Positions 9,724-19,663 of a DNA stretch of 64,000 nucleotides are shown here, piece by piece. Position numbers and translations under genes: made by a program. Position 1 is the first letter of the stretch; each line of letters begins with the position of its first letter. Under the pieces are notes generated by a model. It did no database searches. It had not been told where the DNA came from and worked only from the letters and a program-made list of their open reading frames with translations. This DNA is from Phycisphaerales bacterium (GTDB taxonomy: Bacteria; Planctomycetota; Phycisphaerae; Phycisphaerales; SM1A02): assembly GCA_014238965.1 (NCBI GenBank), contig JABAAC010000058.1:1-64000 (forward strand), written 5' to 3'.

Positions 9724-9757
9724 GGAAGGAGAAGCCAATGCTTCTCCTTCCTGCGTT
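9724..9757 (+). terminator. Terminator hairpin after tRNA-Asp
   Basis: GGAAGGAGAAGC-CAAT-GCTTCTCCTTCC, a 12-bp perfect stem, then TGCGTTTT. Confidence 0.75.
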
Positions 9758-9914
9758 TTGGCCTAAGGCGAGCCATGCACAATGGCCCAATACCCTTGGC
9801 AGCACAACCAGATCCACTGCCTTCGCACGCATCACGCCATTGAGATCCATGCTGTGAACGAGGCCGATGCATAACTGGGCCTGCATACATCCTTCAAGCC
9901 GTACACTTGGGTTC

Positions 9915-11423
9915 ATGCCTGCCTCCTCTCTTTTCAGTGCGTTCCTCATTGCCACCTTGCAGGCACCGCAACCCAACATTGTTGTTGTCATGGCTGACGA
10001 CCTTGGTTGGCAGGATGTGTCCGTACCAATGCACACGGAGGCCACTGCACTCAATGCCCAGTGGCACACGCCCCATCTGGAGCGACTTGCCGCCCAAGGC
10101 ACCGTACTGACGAATGGTTACGCCGCTGCACCCGTGTGCACCCCAACGCGTGTAAGCCTGATGACGGGTCAAATGCCCGCCCGACACAACGTCACGTATT
10201 GGACACTCCATCACGATCGTGACACAAGCAAGAACCACCCACGCATCGCACCGCCCGCCTGGTCGAAGGAAGGTCTTCAGCCAGGGACACCCACGCTGCC
10301 CAAAGTGCTTCGCGATGCGGGCTACCGAACCATCCACGCCGGCAAGGCGCACTTTGGCGCCCATGGCACACCCGGTAGCAATCCATCTCATCTTGGCTTT
10401 GATGTCAATATCGCGGGCCATGGATCAGGCGCGCCGTCGAGCTTTCTTGGGACCCACAACTTCTCTGCTGCGGGGAAGCAAATGGCCAATACCCCCGATG
10501 CCAAGCCAGGACGCCCAAGCGTCTGGGATGTGCCAGGACTGGATGCCTATCACGGCAAGGACATGTACCTGACAGAAGCGCTTTGCACCGAAGCAATCAA
10601 CGCACTCGATGCCGCTGTCAACGATGGCGTGCCCGTGTACCTGTACTTCGCACCCTACGCGGTGCACACACCCATCATGGCCAACGCCAAGTATCTACAG
10701 CGATACGAGGGGCTGCACCGAACCGAAGCTGCCTACGGCACCATGATTGAGTCGGTCGATGCCGCGCTCGGGCGTATTCTTGAACGCCTTGACCATCATG
10801 GCCTTGCGAACAACACCATCGTCGTGTTCACCAGTGATAACGGCGGGCTCAGCGCGCACGCCCGAGGTGGCACGCCCAATACCCACAATGCCCCACTGCA
10901 TTCAGGCAAGGGGTCAAGCTATGAGGGCGGCACCCGTGTTCCTTGGGTGGTGCGTTGGCCCGATGTCACTGAGCCAGGGAGCCGAATTGATACGCCAGTG
11001 ATCACACAGGACCTCACACCGACGCTTGCCCGAGCCGCTGGCGCTGTCTTTCCAGCTGATCATCCCCTTGATGGTGCAGATCTCCGCAGTGTTCTGAAGG
11101 CTGGTGGCGTGCCCACACGCCCACTGGTGTGGCATCAACCGCACCAATGGGGCGCCAATGGACCTGGTATCGAGCCCTTCAGCGCTATCCGCGATGGCAA
11201 CTGGAAACTCCTAGTGTTCCACGATGGACCGCGTGTGGAACTCTATGACCTGTCCGAGGATCTGGGTGAATCCAACGATCTGAGTGTCGAGCGACCGGAA
11301 ATGACCTCGCAAATGCTGCAGCAGTTGCGCCGGGTAGCCATTGGTACGGGCCTGCAAATGTCCATCGACAAGGCCACAGGTACTCCAATTCACCTCCCAA
11401 GTGGCACTGGCGGAGCCCAGTAA
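9915..11423 (+). CDS. Sulfatase (formylglycine-type)
   Basis: NIVVVMADDLGWQDVSV; CTPTRVSLMTG (CxPxR sulfatase signature); start refined to MPASSLFSAFL. Confidence 0.93.
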   Translation: MPASSLFSAFLIATLQAPQPNIVVVMADDLGWQDVSVPMHTEATALNAQWHTPHLERLAAQGTVLTNGYAAAPVCTPTRVSLMTGQMPARHNVTYWTLHHDRDTSKNHPRIAPPAWSKEGLQPGTPTLPKVLRDAGYRTIHAGKAHFGAHGTPGSNPSHLGFDVNIAGHGSGAPSSFLGTHNFSAAGKQMANTPDAKPGRPSVWDVPGLDAYHGKDMYLTEALCTEAINALDAAVNDGVPVYLYFAPYAVHTPIMANAKYLQRYEGLHRTEAAYGTMIESVDAALGRILERLDHHGLANNTIVVFTSDNGGLSAHARGGTPNTHNAPLHSGKGSSYEGGTRVPWVVRWPDVTEPGSRIDTPVITQDLTPTLARAAGAVFPADHPLDGADLRSVLKAGGVPTRPLVWHQPHQWGANGPGIEPFSAIRDGNWKLLVFHDGPRVELYDLSEDLGESNDLSVERPEMTSQMLQQLRRVAIGTGLQMSIDKATGTPIHLPSGTGGAQ

Positions 11424-11465
11424 GAAAAGTTGCTCCAATTTCCTGAAGGAGATACTTGCATCTGC

Positions 11466-11513
11466 TCAGCAAACGGTCATTGTGGAGTGCACTCCATAAC
11501 GAGTCCTTGCTGA
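11466..11513. repeat. Nested inverted repeat around a 14-bp perfect palindrome
   Basis: TCAGCAA ... TGGAGTGCACTCCA (11483-11496) ... TTGCTGA in the long sulfatase-polA intergenic region. Confidence 0.6.
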
Positions 11514-11619
11514 ACGTCCTAGCTCCTTGTGGGGCTACTGAAATAGGGCACACAGCAACACGGCTTCGGGAGGTACGGAACATCGACGCGTGAGAAACGT
11601 CGACCTGTCAGCGACACGA

Positions 11620-11650
11620 CCTAAGAGTCATCGGGAGAGTGACTCTTGGG
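11620..11650. terminator. Stable hairpin, possible terminator
   Basis: CCTAAGAGTCA-tcgggagag-TGACTCTTGGG, 11-bp stem (one G-T pair); weak T tract TTGTT. Confidence 0.45.
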
Positions 11651-11753
11651 TTGTTCCAAAACGAGAGAGGTGCACAGCACACGCTGTGCTACGGCGGTGG
11701 CGAAGAGAGGAACCTATGACGCCTGGTTGCAAAACTGGGCGTCCATGGTTTTT

Positions 11754-11834
11754 GCCCCCCGTTCTTGCCCCCCGTTCTTGCCCCCCGTTGTTGCCCCCCG
11801 TTCTTGCCCCCCGTTCTTGCCCCGCATCTTCGCC
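11754..11834. repeat. 13-bp tandem repeat GCCCCCCGTTCTT (5 copies plus degenerate continuation); minus strand is a regular G6-tract array
   Basis: Units at 11754, 11767, 11780 (GTTGTT variant), 11793, 11806, then GCCCCGCATCTT; just 3' of the polA stop codon (11853-11855). Confidence 0.95.
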
Positions 11835-11852
11835 CCCCGCCGCTGTCAACGC

Positions 11853-14696
11853 TTACTTCGCGTCATACCAGTCTTTGGACACGCTCGCATCAACAATCAA
11901 CGGCACGTCGAGGTCCATCGCACCCTCCATCTCCGACACCAGCAGCGACAAGCCCTCGTCCGCTCGTGACTCGGGCACCTCGATGACGAGTTCATCATGC
12001 ACTTGCAACACCAACCGAGCATCGGCGTGCAGCCCACCAAGTTTGGCATGCAAATTGACCATGGCGATCTTGATCAAGTCCGCCGCTGAACCCTGCACGA
12101 CAGAATTGATCGCCAGCCGCTCAGCTAAGGCCTGCTCCTGCCTGTTGGACGAGTCGATGTTGTGAATGGCCCGCCGCCGTCCCTCGATCGTCTCGACCCA
12201 TCCCTCTGCGCGAGCCTGATCGACACAGTCTTGAAGAAACGATTCAATGCCAGTGAACCGCGACTTGTAATCGGCGATAATCTGACTCGCCCGGGCAACA
12301 CTGGTGCCTTCACCCAGCCGACGCGACAAGCCATAGGGCGTAATCCCATAGACGATGCCAAAGTTCACCATCTTGGCAGCGCTGCGTTGCTCGCTCGTCA
12401 CATTGTCCAATTGCACGCCAAACACTTCCGCGGCAACCGCCCGATGAATATCCTCACCCGCGGCAAATGCCCCAAGCAACCCCTCATCACCCGACAGATG
12501 CGCCAAAATTCGCAACTCGACCTGCGAGTAGTCGGCTGTCACAAGCACGCAACCTGGATCAGCCACGAAGGCCCGACGAATCTCACGACCAAGATCGCTT
12601 CGGATTGGAATGTTCTGCAAATTAGGGTCGCTTGAACTCAGCCGACCCGTCGCTGTTGACACCTGATTGAACCTCGCATGCACTCGACCGGTCTGGGCAT
12701 TGATACATGCCTTGAGCGACACGAGATACGTGCCCACAAGTTTGGCCAATTGCCGGTATTCGAGAATCAGGCCCGGTAACGGTGTGGTGACATCTGGATC
12801 ACTGTCGAGTTTCTCAAGCACTTCAACATCGGTTGATGGCCCGGTCTTACCCCGCTTGATGACTTTGAGCCCAAGGCCGGGCACCTCATCTTGTGGAGCG
12901 TTGAATAAGACACTGGCAAGTTGCTTGGGTGAGTCGGGATTCATTGGCCCTGGCGCGGCGTCAGCGATGTCTAGTCGGAGTTCCTCAAGTCGCTTGACCA
13001 ATCGCTCACGCTGATGATCGAGTTCATCGGGGTCAACGCGAACGCCCGCGTACTCCATATCCCCAAGCACTGGCACCAGCGGCAATTCCAGATCCTCTAG
13101 CAATCCAGACAGCCCCAACGCTTCAATCTCGCTGAGCAATGGATCGACGAGCCGAAGGGTCACATCGGCATCTTCTGCGGCATAGGGCACTGCTCGATCA
13201 AGTTCTACCGTGTCAAATGTCGTTTGATGCTTGCCCGAACCAATCAACGACGCAATGGGAATGCAGTCTAGATCAAGCAATCCTAATGCAAGCGCATCCA
13301 TGCGGTGACTTGACCGCGATGCATCCGCCACATACGAGGCAACCATGGTGTCGACAATCGTTCCCTTGACCAACAACCCTGCTCGCCGAAGGACTTTCAG
13401 GTCAAACTTGGCATTGTGCGCCACGAACCGCGTGTTGGCATCTGCAAATGGACCACGCAAAGCTTCAATCACTGTTGCTTGATCAAGGTGCGTCTCGGGC
13501 TCAGGCGAACGCACCGGGATGTACCACGCTGCACCTGGTTCCACAGCAATCGAAATGCCACATAGGTGGCACTGCATCGGATCCAGACCCGTCGTCTCAG
13601 TGTCGAAGGCCACGACATCAGCACGTGCCATCGCGTCGACTACTGTCTGCAAGCCCGTGGCATCAAGCACTGCGGTGTAGTGCGCCGAGGGATCCGCTGG
13701 CTGAAGCGTTGGCGTTTCAATCCCGCCCCACAGCGTGCCCGCACCATCGGCAGCCGAATCGACATTGCTTATGTCACTGCCTTTGACATCAGATCCACTG
13801 GCAGAGCCTCTGGCCGATGCGATCAGTTTCTCAAGCTGCCCGGGTGTCCGTCGAAAGTCCAATTGGCGAAACAATGGCAAGGCTCGATCAAGTGACAACG
13901 TGGCAAGATCGATCTTGGCCGCATCAAGCTCAAACTCGAAGTCGAGGTCGTCTTTGAGTTGGATCAGCGAGCGATTGAGTTGTAATCGATCAAGTGCTCC
14001 ATCAAGGTTCTCTCGGCGTTTCCCTTTAATGTCGTCAATGTGCTCATACAGGCCCTCGATGCTTCCGTACTGAAGAATTAACTTCGCTGCCGTCTTTGGA
14101 CCAATGCCTGGAACGCCAGGAATGTTGTCAACAGAGTCCCCCATCAGGCTGAGCATGTCCACGACGTGCTTTGGCTCAACACCTTCAGTTTTAAAAACAT
14201 CAGACGGCGTGCGCAGGGTGTCTCGCTGCGGGTCGTACAACTGCACTCGATCCCCAACAATCTGAGTGAGGTCCTTGTCCGCTGAAATAATCCATACGTC
14301 CATGTCGTGGGTTGACTCGACCACTCGGCGAGCAACCGTGGCGATCACGTCGTCCGCTTCGGCACCCTCGACACCCAGTAAGGGAATGTCCAGCGATTCA
14401 ATGACCTCTAGACACCGTTCCACTTGTGGGTGGAAGTCATCTGGCGCGGCCTCGCGATTGGCCTTGTAGTCCTCGTCAATCTCGCTTCGAAATGTACCGG
14501 TGTCACCCGAAACATCCAATGCAACAGCAAGGTGGGTTGGCCCGCCTGAATCAAGCAGATGAATGAGAATGTCGCAGAATCCTGCAACCAGTTTGGTCGG
14601 CTCTTTGGTGACACTCGAACTTTGATAGGGCCGCCGCGCATAATACGCGCGAAAGAACTGCGAGTAGCCGTCAATCAGGCACAGTGTCTTCTTCAT
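11853..14696 (-). CDS. polA: DNA polymerase I (5'-3' exo, 3'-5' exo and polymerase domains)
   Basis: MKKTLCLIDGYSQFFRAYYA; VVAFDTETTGLDPM; VTADYSQVELRILAHLSGDEGL; VLQVHDELVIEVPE. Confidence 0.97.
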   Translation of the reverse strand: MKKTLCLIDGYSQFFRAYYARRPYQSSSVTKEPTKLVAGFCDILIHLLDSGGPTHLAVALDVSGDTGTFRSEIDEDYKANREAAPDDFHPQVERCLEVIESLDIPLLGVEGAEADDVIATVARRVVESTHDMDVWIISADKDLTQIVGDRVQLYDPQRDTLRTPSDVFKTEGVEPKHVVDMLSLMGDSVDNIPGVPGIGPKTAAKLILQYGSIEGLYEHIDDIKGKRRENLDGALDRLQLNRSLIQLKDDLDFEFELDAAKIDLATLSLDRALPLFRQLDFRRTPGQLEKLIASARGSASGSDVKGSDISNVDSAADGAGTLWGGIETPTLQPADPSAHYTAVLDATGLQTVVDAMARADVVAFDTETTGLDPMQCHLCGISIAVEPGAAWYIPVRSPEPETHLDQATVIEALRGPFADANTRFVAHNAKFDLKVLRRAGLLVKGTIVDTMVASYVADASRSSHRMDALALGLLDLDCIPIASLIGSGKHQTTFDTVELDRAVPYAAEDADVTLRLVDPLLSEIEALGLSGLLEDLELPLVPVLGDMEYAGVRVDPDELDHQRERLVKRLEELRLDIADAAPGPMNPDSPKQLASVLFNAPQDEVPGLGLKVIKRGKTGPSTDVEVLEKLDSDPDVTTPLPGLILEYRQLAKLVGTYLVSLKACINAQTGRVHARFNQVSTATGRLSSSDPNLQNIPIRSDLGREIRRAFVADPGCVLVTADYSQVELRILAHLSGDEGLLGAFAAGEDIHRAVAAEVFGVQLDNVTSEQRSAAKMVNFGIVYGITPYGLSRRLGEGTSVARASQIIADYKSRFTGIESFLQDCVDQARAEGWVETIEGRRRAIHNIDSSNRQEQALAERLAINSVVQGSAADLIKIAMVNLHAKLGGLHADARLVLQVHDELVIEVPESRADEGLSLLVSEMEGAMDLDVPLIVDASVSKDWYDAK

Positions 14697-15874
14697 GTCT
14701 GACTGAGTATCTCTAGTCGCGCACGCAATGCATCTGAAACGTGCTGCCCACGCCTTGCCATGACTGCTTCAAGTGACTCAAACAACTTGTCAGTCCGATA
14801 CGGCTTGTCGCCATCGTCAGTAAACCAACGCAGCGGCCGCATGCTTGATGGTGGTGGAGTGGAAGCCGCGATCATGCAGCCCGTTCCCAACACAGTGCCC
14901 GTAGCGAGCAAGGTTCCGATAGCAGTCTTGACATGATCCCCCACGATCGACCCAAGGAACGTACGCCCCGTACGCATACGTGGCCCGTCTGCTGAGGGTC
15001 GCATTGTTACCTCGCTATAGGTGTTTAAGAGATTTGATGTAATGGTTCCTGCACCGAGATTCACCCATTCGCCGACCCACGAGTCGCCGAGGTATCCATC
15101 GTGGGCCTTGTTTGATCGTCCCTGAAAAACGCTCGACCCTATCTCCCCGCCGACTTTACACCCAGGACCGATCACAGTGCCACCGCGGATCACCGCTCGA
15201 TCGGCGATCATCGCGCCACGGGCCACATGGCACGGCCCAGACAATACGGCGCCAGGTCGAATAGTCGCCCCGCGCGCAACAACGACAGGGCCAGCACTTG
15301 CATCGACTACCACATTTGGAAACACAACAGCCTCTGGATGAATACGAACCGCGGCGGTTCCAACAACAGCAACCTGATCGGGGCACCCAAGCGGGGTCGA
15401 TGATGCTTCAAGATCGTCGAGCAAGCATGAGGACAGTGATGCGATCAGGTCCCATGGATACATCAGCATGGGCAGGTCTACAACAGTCGCATCTACGGCA
15501 TCGGGCAAGTCGCCACCATTGAGGACATGCGGCGCATCGTCTCGAGTAAGGCATGCTGCAATGACGCTACCGTCAGCAGCAATGACCCCTTGCCCCACAC
15601 CTAGGTCAGGCAGGTCGCCCAAGCCAAGCCAGCGGCCATTAACCAGAAGGAGCGAGTCGCCATCAGGCAGTTCGTTGACGGGGTGTTCGGTGGACTCAGA
15701 CCACAGGGCCGCAAGTTCCTGAGGCACCCACCAAGCGGCGGGGAACCTGCTGAGCCGTCGTTCAATGCGCTCCAGTGATCGATGTGCACCTGTTCGCAAA
15801 TCAAAGGCTGGGCGCAAATCAACCATCGGGCCAAGTTGCCCGCGTCCGTCATCAAAGATCACCAATCTTGGCAC
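14693..15874 (-). CDS. Sugar nucleotidyltransferase-like protein with left-handed beta-helix (GlmU-like)
   Basis: LVIFDDGRGQLGPMVDLRPAFDLRTGAHRSLERI; hexapeptide repeats (ATIRPGAVLSGPCHVARGAMIADRAVIRGGTVIGPG). Confidence 0.75.
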   Translation of the reverse strand: MPRLVIFDDGRGQLGPMVDLRPAFDLRTGAHRSLERIERRLSRFPAAWWVPQELAALWSESTEHPVNELPDGDSLLLVNGRWLGLGDLPDLGVGQGVIAADGSVIAACLTRDDAPHVLNGGDLPDAVDATVVDLPMLMYPWDLIASLSSCLLDDLEASSTPLGCPDQVAVVGTAAVRIHPEAVVFPNVVVDASAGPVVVARGATIRPGAVLSGPCHVARGAMIADRAVIRGGTVIGPGCKVGGEIGSSVFQGRSNKAHDGYLGDSWVGEWVNLGAGTITSNLLNTYSEVTMRPSADGPRMRTGRTFLGSIVGDHVKTAIGTLLATGTVLGTGCMIAASTPPPSSMRPLRWFTDDGDKPYRTDKLFESLEAVMARRGQHVSDALRARLEILSQT

Positions 15875-15876
15875 AG

Positions 15877-16461
15877 TCAGCCTCCACGCCGGCCAGCATA
15901 ATCAAGCCGCCCCGGCGAGGTTTCAAACCGCCACCCGCGGGCACTCAGCAGCAGGACCCAGCCCACCAAAATCGCCAGCAACGATGTGGCAAGGGCATCC
16001 CCACAGAGCCGAAGGAGTACGTCCGAGGCGGGCTGAGGAATAGCGGCCTGCGTCCATGGCAGCCAAAATCGGAATGTCTGAATAGATGCCAACGCCAATG
16101 CCGCTGAGGCCGCCACCACCCCGGCCACAACCACGAGCGTCACCGCCCGCGAGCGAAACAGCATGCTTCGGCACAACAGCACGAACCATGCTGCTGCGGT
16201 CATGCCCAGTGCTGATGGACCCAGCACAACGATCGCTGTGCCACCACCACCACTGCCTGGGGCTGCATCGAGCAGCAGTCCAGCCCACCAACCAGCCCAG
16301 AGCGCCGAGGCGGGCGAGGCATGGAGTGCTACGAAGGCCACAAGTACCGCCACAAGCGACGGTGCGGCACCTCCGAGCCAGCCAATGGAAAAGAGGCCAC
16401 CAACACCAGCATCCAAGCCTGCAAAGACCAACAGCACTGGCGCAAAGACGATCCACCTCAT
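15877..16461 (-). CDS. mreD: MreD-like membrane protein
   Basis: Multi-TM 194 aa, ATGA overlap with mreC; called by position and topology. Confidence 0.55.
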   Translation of the reverse strand: MRWIVFAPVLLVFAGLDAGVGGLFSIGWLGGAAPSLVAVLVAFVALHASPASALWAGWWAGLLLDAAPGSGGGGTAIVVLGPSALGMTAAAWFVLLCRSMLFRSRAVTLVVVAGVVAASAALALASIQTFRFWLPWTQAAIPQPASDVLLRLCGDALATSLLAILVGWVLLLSARGWRFETSPGRLDYAGRRGG

Positions 16462-17327
16462 TCCGTGGCCCCCTCTTCCCCAGCGGAGACCACTGCTACT
16501 TGCACGACCGACTGTGGTGGGGCGGCGGGCACTGCGATGACCCGCTGTCGCAAAGGTGCATCGTCAATGGGCTCCAATGACCGCACCGTGGCCAAGACCA
16601 AACCTTGCACCCGACTTGGCCACCGCGGATCGGTCAACATCAATCGATCGCCCAATTGAATGTCGGCACGCCGATCCACATCGGCGAGGAATGCCCCTGT
16701 GCCATCTGGTTGAAGGAGCAGACGATCGAGGGGGCGATCTAGTGACTCAATAGTTCGAACAACTGCAACTTCCACAGGACCGGAGTCTGGGTGCGCCACG
16801 GGCCGCACGAGCAATCGGAATGGGCCAACACGCTCCAATCGACCCACCAACAATCGATCCTTTGCAATAACCACATCGCCTGTGCGCACCCGACCTTGAG
16901 TTGCATCTGGCGGCTGCAACTCGATGCGCGCTGTGGCATCTCGTACCGCTCGACCAGTTACGACGCGGACCAACGTAGTTGGTGGCACGGGTGCGCGTAA
17001 GGCCGTGTCGGGCAGCGATTCAAGCAATCGCACACGCTGCGCCAAACCGTCAGCGCGAATTCTTTCTTGGCGGAATAGGCGTGCCCACGTGTCTCGCTCT
17101 CGCTGGACAAGGTCGAGGTGCTCGCGAGCTTGCATGCCGCCCAGACCATCGCCCGAGGGGCGAAGCCAATCGTCAAGCAGCACGCCCAATCGAGCGAAAG
17201 GCATTTGGGGCACTCGAAGAAGATCAGCGAGATCGGCGGACAGCCCCGATTGCGAAGGCGGCAATACAACTGACACACTCGTCAGCAGCAGCGCGAACCC
17301 AAGAGCCATTCGGCGTTTGCTGAGCAT
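16458..17327 (-). CDS. mreC: Rod shape-determining protein MreC
   Basis: TM + coiled coil + VVTGRAVRDATARIELQPPDATQGRVRTGDVVIAKDRLLVGRLERVGPFRLLVRPVAHPDSGPVEV; directly downstream of mreB. Confidence 0.75.
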   Translation of the reverse strand: MLSKRRMALGFALLLTSVSVVLPPSQSGLSADLADLLRVPQMPFARLGVLLDDWLRPSGDGLGGMQAREHLDLVQRERDTWARLFRQERIRADGLAQRVRLLESLPDTALRAPVPPTTLVRVVTGRAVRDATARIELQPPDATQGRVRTGDVVIAKDRLLVGRLERVGPFRLLVRPVAHPDSGPVEVAVVRTIESLDRPLDRLLLQPDGTGAFLADVDRRADIQLGDRLMLTDPRWPSRVQGLVLATVRSLEPIDDAPLRQRVIAVPAAPPQSVVQVAVVSAGEEGATE

Positions 17328-17356
17328 GGGTCAAACACCTCAAAGCGAACGTAAGG

Positions 17357-18415
17357 TCACAGGTCGTCGACGTCCGACTCCATGGTCGCCTTCCACATCT
17401 CAAGATTCTCAAGATAGATGCTGGTTCCACGGGCCACGCAGGTCAATGGGTCCTCGGCAATCGTCACGTCCAACCCCGTATCGCGATTCAACACGATGTC
17501 TAGGCCCCGCAGTAGTGCCCCGCCACCGACGAGGCAAATACCGTTGTCCACAAGATCGGCAGCAAGTTCAGGAGCTGCTCGCTCCAGCGTTCGCTTGACC
17601 GCATCCACAATGGCGCGAATTGGTTCCTGCAAGGCTTCGCGAATCTCCTCGCTGGTCACCTCTGTCTTGCGTGGCAAGCCCGACAAATTGTCGCGGCCAC
17701 GCACTGCCATGGTGGTCTCCTCGCCCGTGGCTGCAGCAGAGCCAATCTCGATCTTGATCCGCTCGGATGTCTGCTCACCGATGGTGAGGTTGTACGTCTT
17801 CTTCATGTGCGTGATGATGGCTTCATCAAAGTCATCACCCGCGGTACGCACGGATTCGCACGTTGCAATATCTGCCAGCGACATGATGGCGACCTCGGTT
17901 GTACCACCGCCAATGTCAACAACCATCGATGCGGTGGGCTCGGCAATAGGCAACCCCGCGCCAATGCCTGCGGCCATTGGCTCTTCAACGAGGAAAACGC
18001 GTCGAGCGCCAGCGCGTTCTGCTGAATCAAGCACTGCACGCTTCTCAACTGCGGTGATCCCACTGGGCACCGCCACCACAACACGCGGGCTCACGATTCG
18101 AGCTTTACCCGTGGCTTTGCGAATGAAGTACGCAAGCATTGCTTCAGTGATTTCAAAGTCACTGATGACGCCGTCCTTCAACGGCCGAATGGCGCTGATA
18201 GATCCAGGAGTCTTACCGAGCATTTCCTTGGCTTCCCAACCCACGGCGTTGCCGTTGTTGAGCACCCGATTCGTGCCCTTGTGCACTGCAACGACAGACG
18301 GCTCATTGAGAATGATGCCTTCCCCCCTGACGGCAACAAGCGTGTTGCACGTACCAAGGTCTATTCCCATATCAACGCTGAACCAACTGAGTATGCGGTC
18401 GAGAACCAACTTCAT
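17357..18415 (-). CDS. mreB: Rod shape-determining protein MreB
   Basis: FSVDMGIDLGTCNTLVAVRGEGIILNEPSVVA; VVDIGGGTTEVAIMSL; SD GGAGGG upstream. Confidence 0.97.
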   Translation of the reverse strand: MKLVLDRILSWFSVDMGIDLGTCNTLVAVRGEGIILNEPSVVAVHKGTNRVLNNGNAVGWEAKEMLGKTPGSISAIRPLKDGVISDFEITEAMLAYFIRKATGKARIVSPRVVVAVPSGITAVEKRAVLDSAERAGARRVFLVEEPMAAGIGAGLPIAEPTASMVVDIGGGTTEVAIMSLADIATCESVRTAGDDFDEAIITHMKKTYNLTIGEQTSERIKIEIGSAAATGEETTMAVRGRDNLSGLPRKTEVTSEEIREALQEPIRAIVDAVKRTLERAAPELAADLVDNGICLVGGGALLRGLDIVLNRDTGLDVTIAEDPLTCVARGTSIYLENLEMWKATMESDVDDL

Positions 18416-18510
18416 CCCTCCAAAAGGTGGAGCGACATCATAGTCACGTCAGCCTCTCGGCGACGGCAAGGGCCCCATTGGAGTCATTAAGTATTTGGAA
18501 GCCCGGTTCG

Positions 18511-18690
18511 CTACTGCAGAATCTCAAACGGCGAACCGGCCTGGCGACCATCCTGGGCGCTACCGTGTTCCATGTTGTGGAGCACCAAGTAGACGCAGCC
18601 GAGAATCATTATGAGCAGCGCGATGCCTGAGATAGCGCTGTAAACGTCTAGCGGGGCCCCCGCAGTTCCCTTTTTGGCGAATCGACTCAT
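18511..18690 (-). CDS. Small single-TM protein of unknown function
   Basis: MSRFAKKGTAGAPLDVYSAISGIALLIMILGCVYLVLHNMEHG...; between mreB and a MreC-like gene in the same orientation. Confidence 0.55.
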   Translation of the reverse strand: MSRFAKKGTAGAPLDVYSAISGIALLIMILGCVYLVLHNMEHGSAQDGRQAGSPFEILQ

Positions 18691-18697
18691 GGCTGGT

Positions 18698-19642
18698 TCA
18701 ACTTTCGCCTTCAAGGGCGTAGGCTCGATGCCCAGCCTGTGCCAACCCACGAGCGGGGTCTTCATGCGTCAGCAGACCCGTAGATCGGTTCAGGTCGACC
18801 TGAATGATGCGTAGGCGACCGATGAAGGTGCCACCATCACCGATTGTGAGAATCCAGCCTTCTTGCACACCGTCACGAGAACCCGCGTCTATTTCCACCA
18901 AGGTGTTTTCGCCGCGGGAAACATCAAGCACGGTTGATGTGAGATTTCGATCAGGAGCAATACCTTCGTCAAGTGCACGGTCTGATCCATCGATCGATCC
19001 GAAGTTGGCTTCGAATTGGGCCAACTCTTCACTTGATCGTTGTTGAACCTGACGCAGGGACTCATTCTCTTCCTGCAAGACCTTGCGGACGTCTGCAGCA
19101 ACTTGCAGTTGCGCCTCGGCCTCTGCCAAACGCTCGTCAATTTCCACACGCTGCGACTCGGCCAATACGGTTCGGCTTCGCAGACCCTCAAGATCACTCA
19201 GCAGCAATTTGCTCAAGCCGCTGCTTGTAGACAAACTCTGGGCCATGGCCAATTGCATGGCCTCCTTGCTGGCAAGTTGGCTGCGTGACTCAAGCAGTTG
19301 CGCTTCCGTCTGCGTCATCGCCATAGCAAGCGATTCCATTTGGGAAATCTGTGCCTGCTCGCGCTGGCTGTAAATTGCAAGTTCCTCATTGAGGACTGCA
19401 ACTTGCCCCTGCGCTTGCTGTCGATGTTGCGAGAGATCGTTACGAGCCGTGCGCAGTTGCGTCTGATGGTCGAGGGCTTCAGCCCGCCAATGCTCTTGAT
19501 TGAGTGTCGAGACAACAACGAGCGGGACCATGAAGATGGCCAGCAGCGACACGAGAACCACGAAGATCTTGGTGAGAATGTGCACGTATGTATTCCGTGA
19601 TAAACCCCACCCAAGGGGTTGTGATGGTGGACTCTGGGCCAA
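18698..19642 (-). CDS. Membrane-anchored coiled-coil protein with MreC-like topology
   Basis: N-terminal TM (IFVVLVSLLAIFMVPLVVVSTL), long Gln-rich coiled coil, C-terminal NTLVEIDAGSRDGVQEGWILTIGDGGTFIGRLRIIQVDLNRSTGLL (MreC-type beta domain). Confidence 0.6.
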   Translation of the reverse strand: MAQSPPSQPLGWGLSRNTYVHILTKIFVVLVSLLAIFMVPLVVVSTLNQEHWRAEALDHQTQLRTARNDLSQHRQQAQGQVAVLNEELAIYSQREQAQISQMESLAMAMTQTEAQLLESRSQLASKEAMQLAMAQSLSTSSGLSKLLLSDLEGLRSRTVLAESQRVEIDERLAEAEAQLQVAADVRKVLQEENESLRQVQQRSSEELAQFEANFGSIDGSDRALDEGIAPDRNLTSTVLDVSRGENTLVEIDAGSRDGVQEGWILTIGDGGTFIGRLRIIQVDLNRSTGLLTHEDPARGLAQAGHRAYALEGES

Positions 19643-19663
19643 ATGGCTGTGGAAGCCTGTTCG

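Noticed and set aside
9590-9760. tRNA-Asp as integration site of a genomic island
   Set aside because: No integrase, no duplicated tRNA 3' end seen nearby, and flanking genes are not mobile-type
11754-11834. Possible CRISPR array
   Set aside because: Units are contiguous 13-mers without spacers, and no cas genes are present
11628-11849. ORF encoding GQERGARTGG peptide repeats on the minus strand
   Set aside because: Arises from the nucleotide tandem repeat; no upstream signals or conserved sequence outside the repeat; treated as non-coding
17418-18443. 341-aa plus-strand ORF opposite mreB
   Set aside because: Shadow ORF (Ser/Thr/Arg/Pro-rich) antisense to clear MreB
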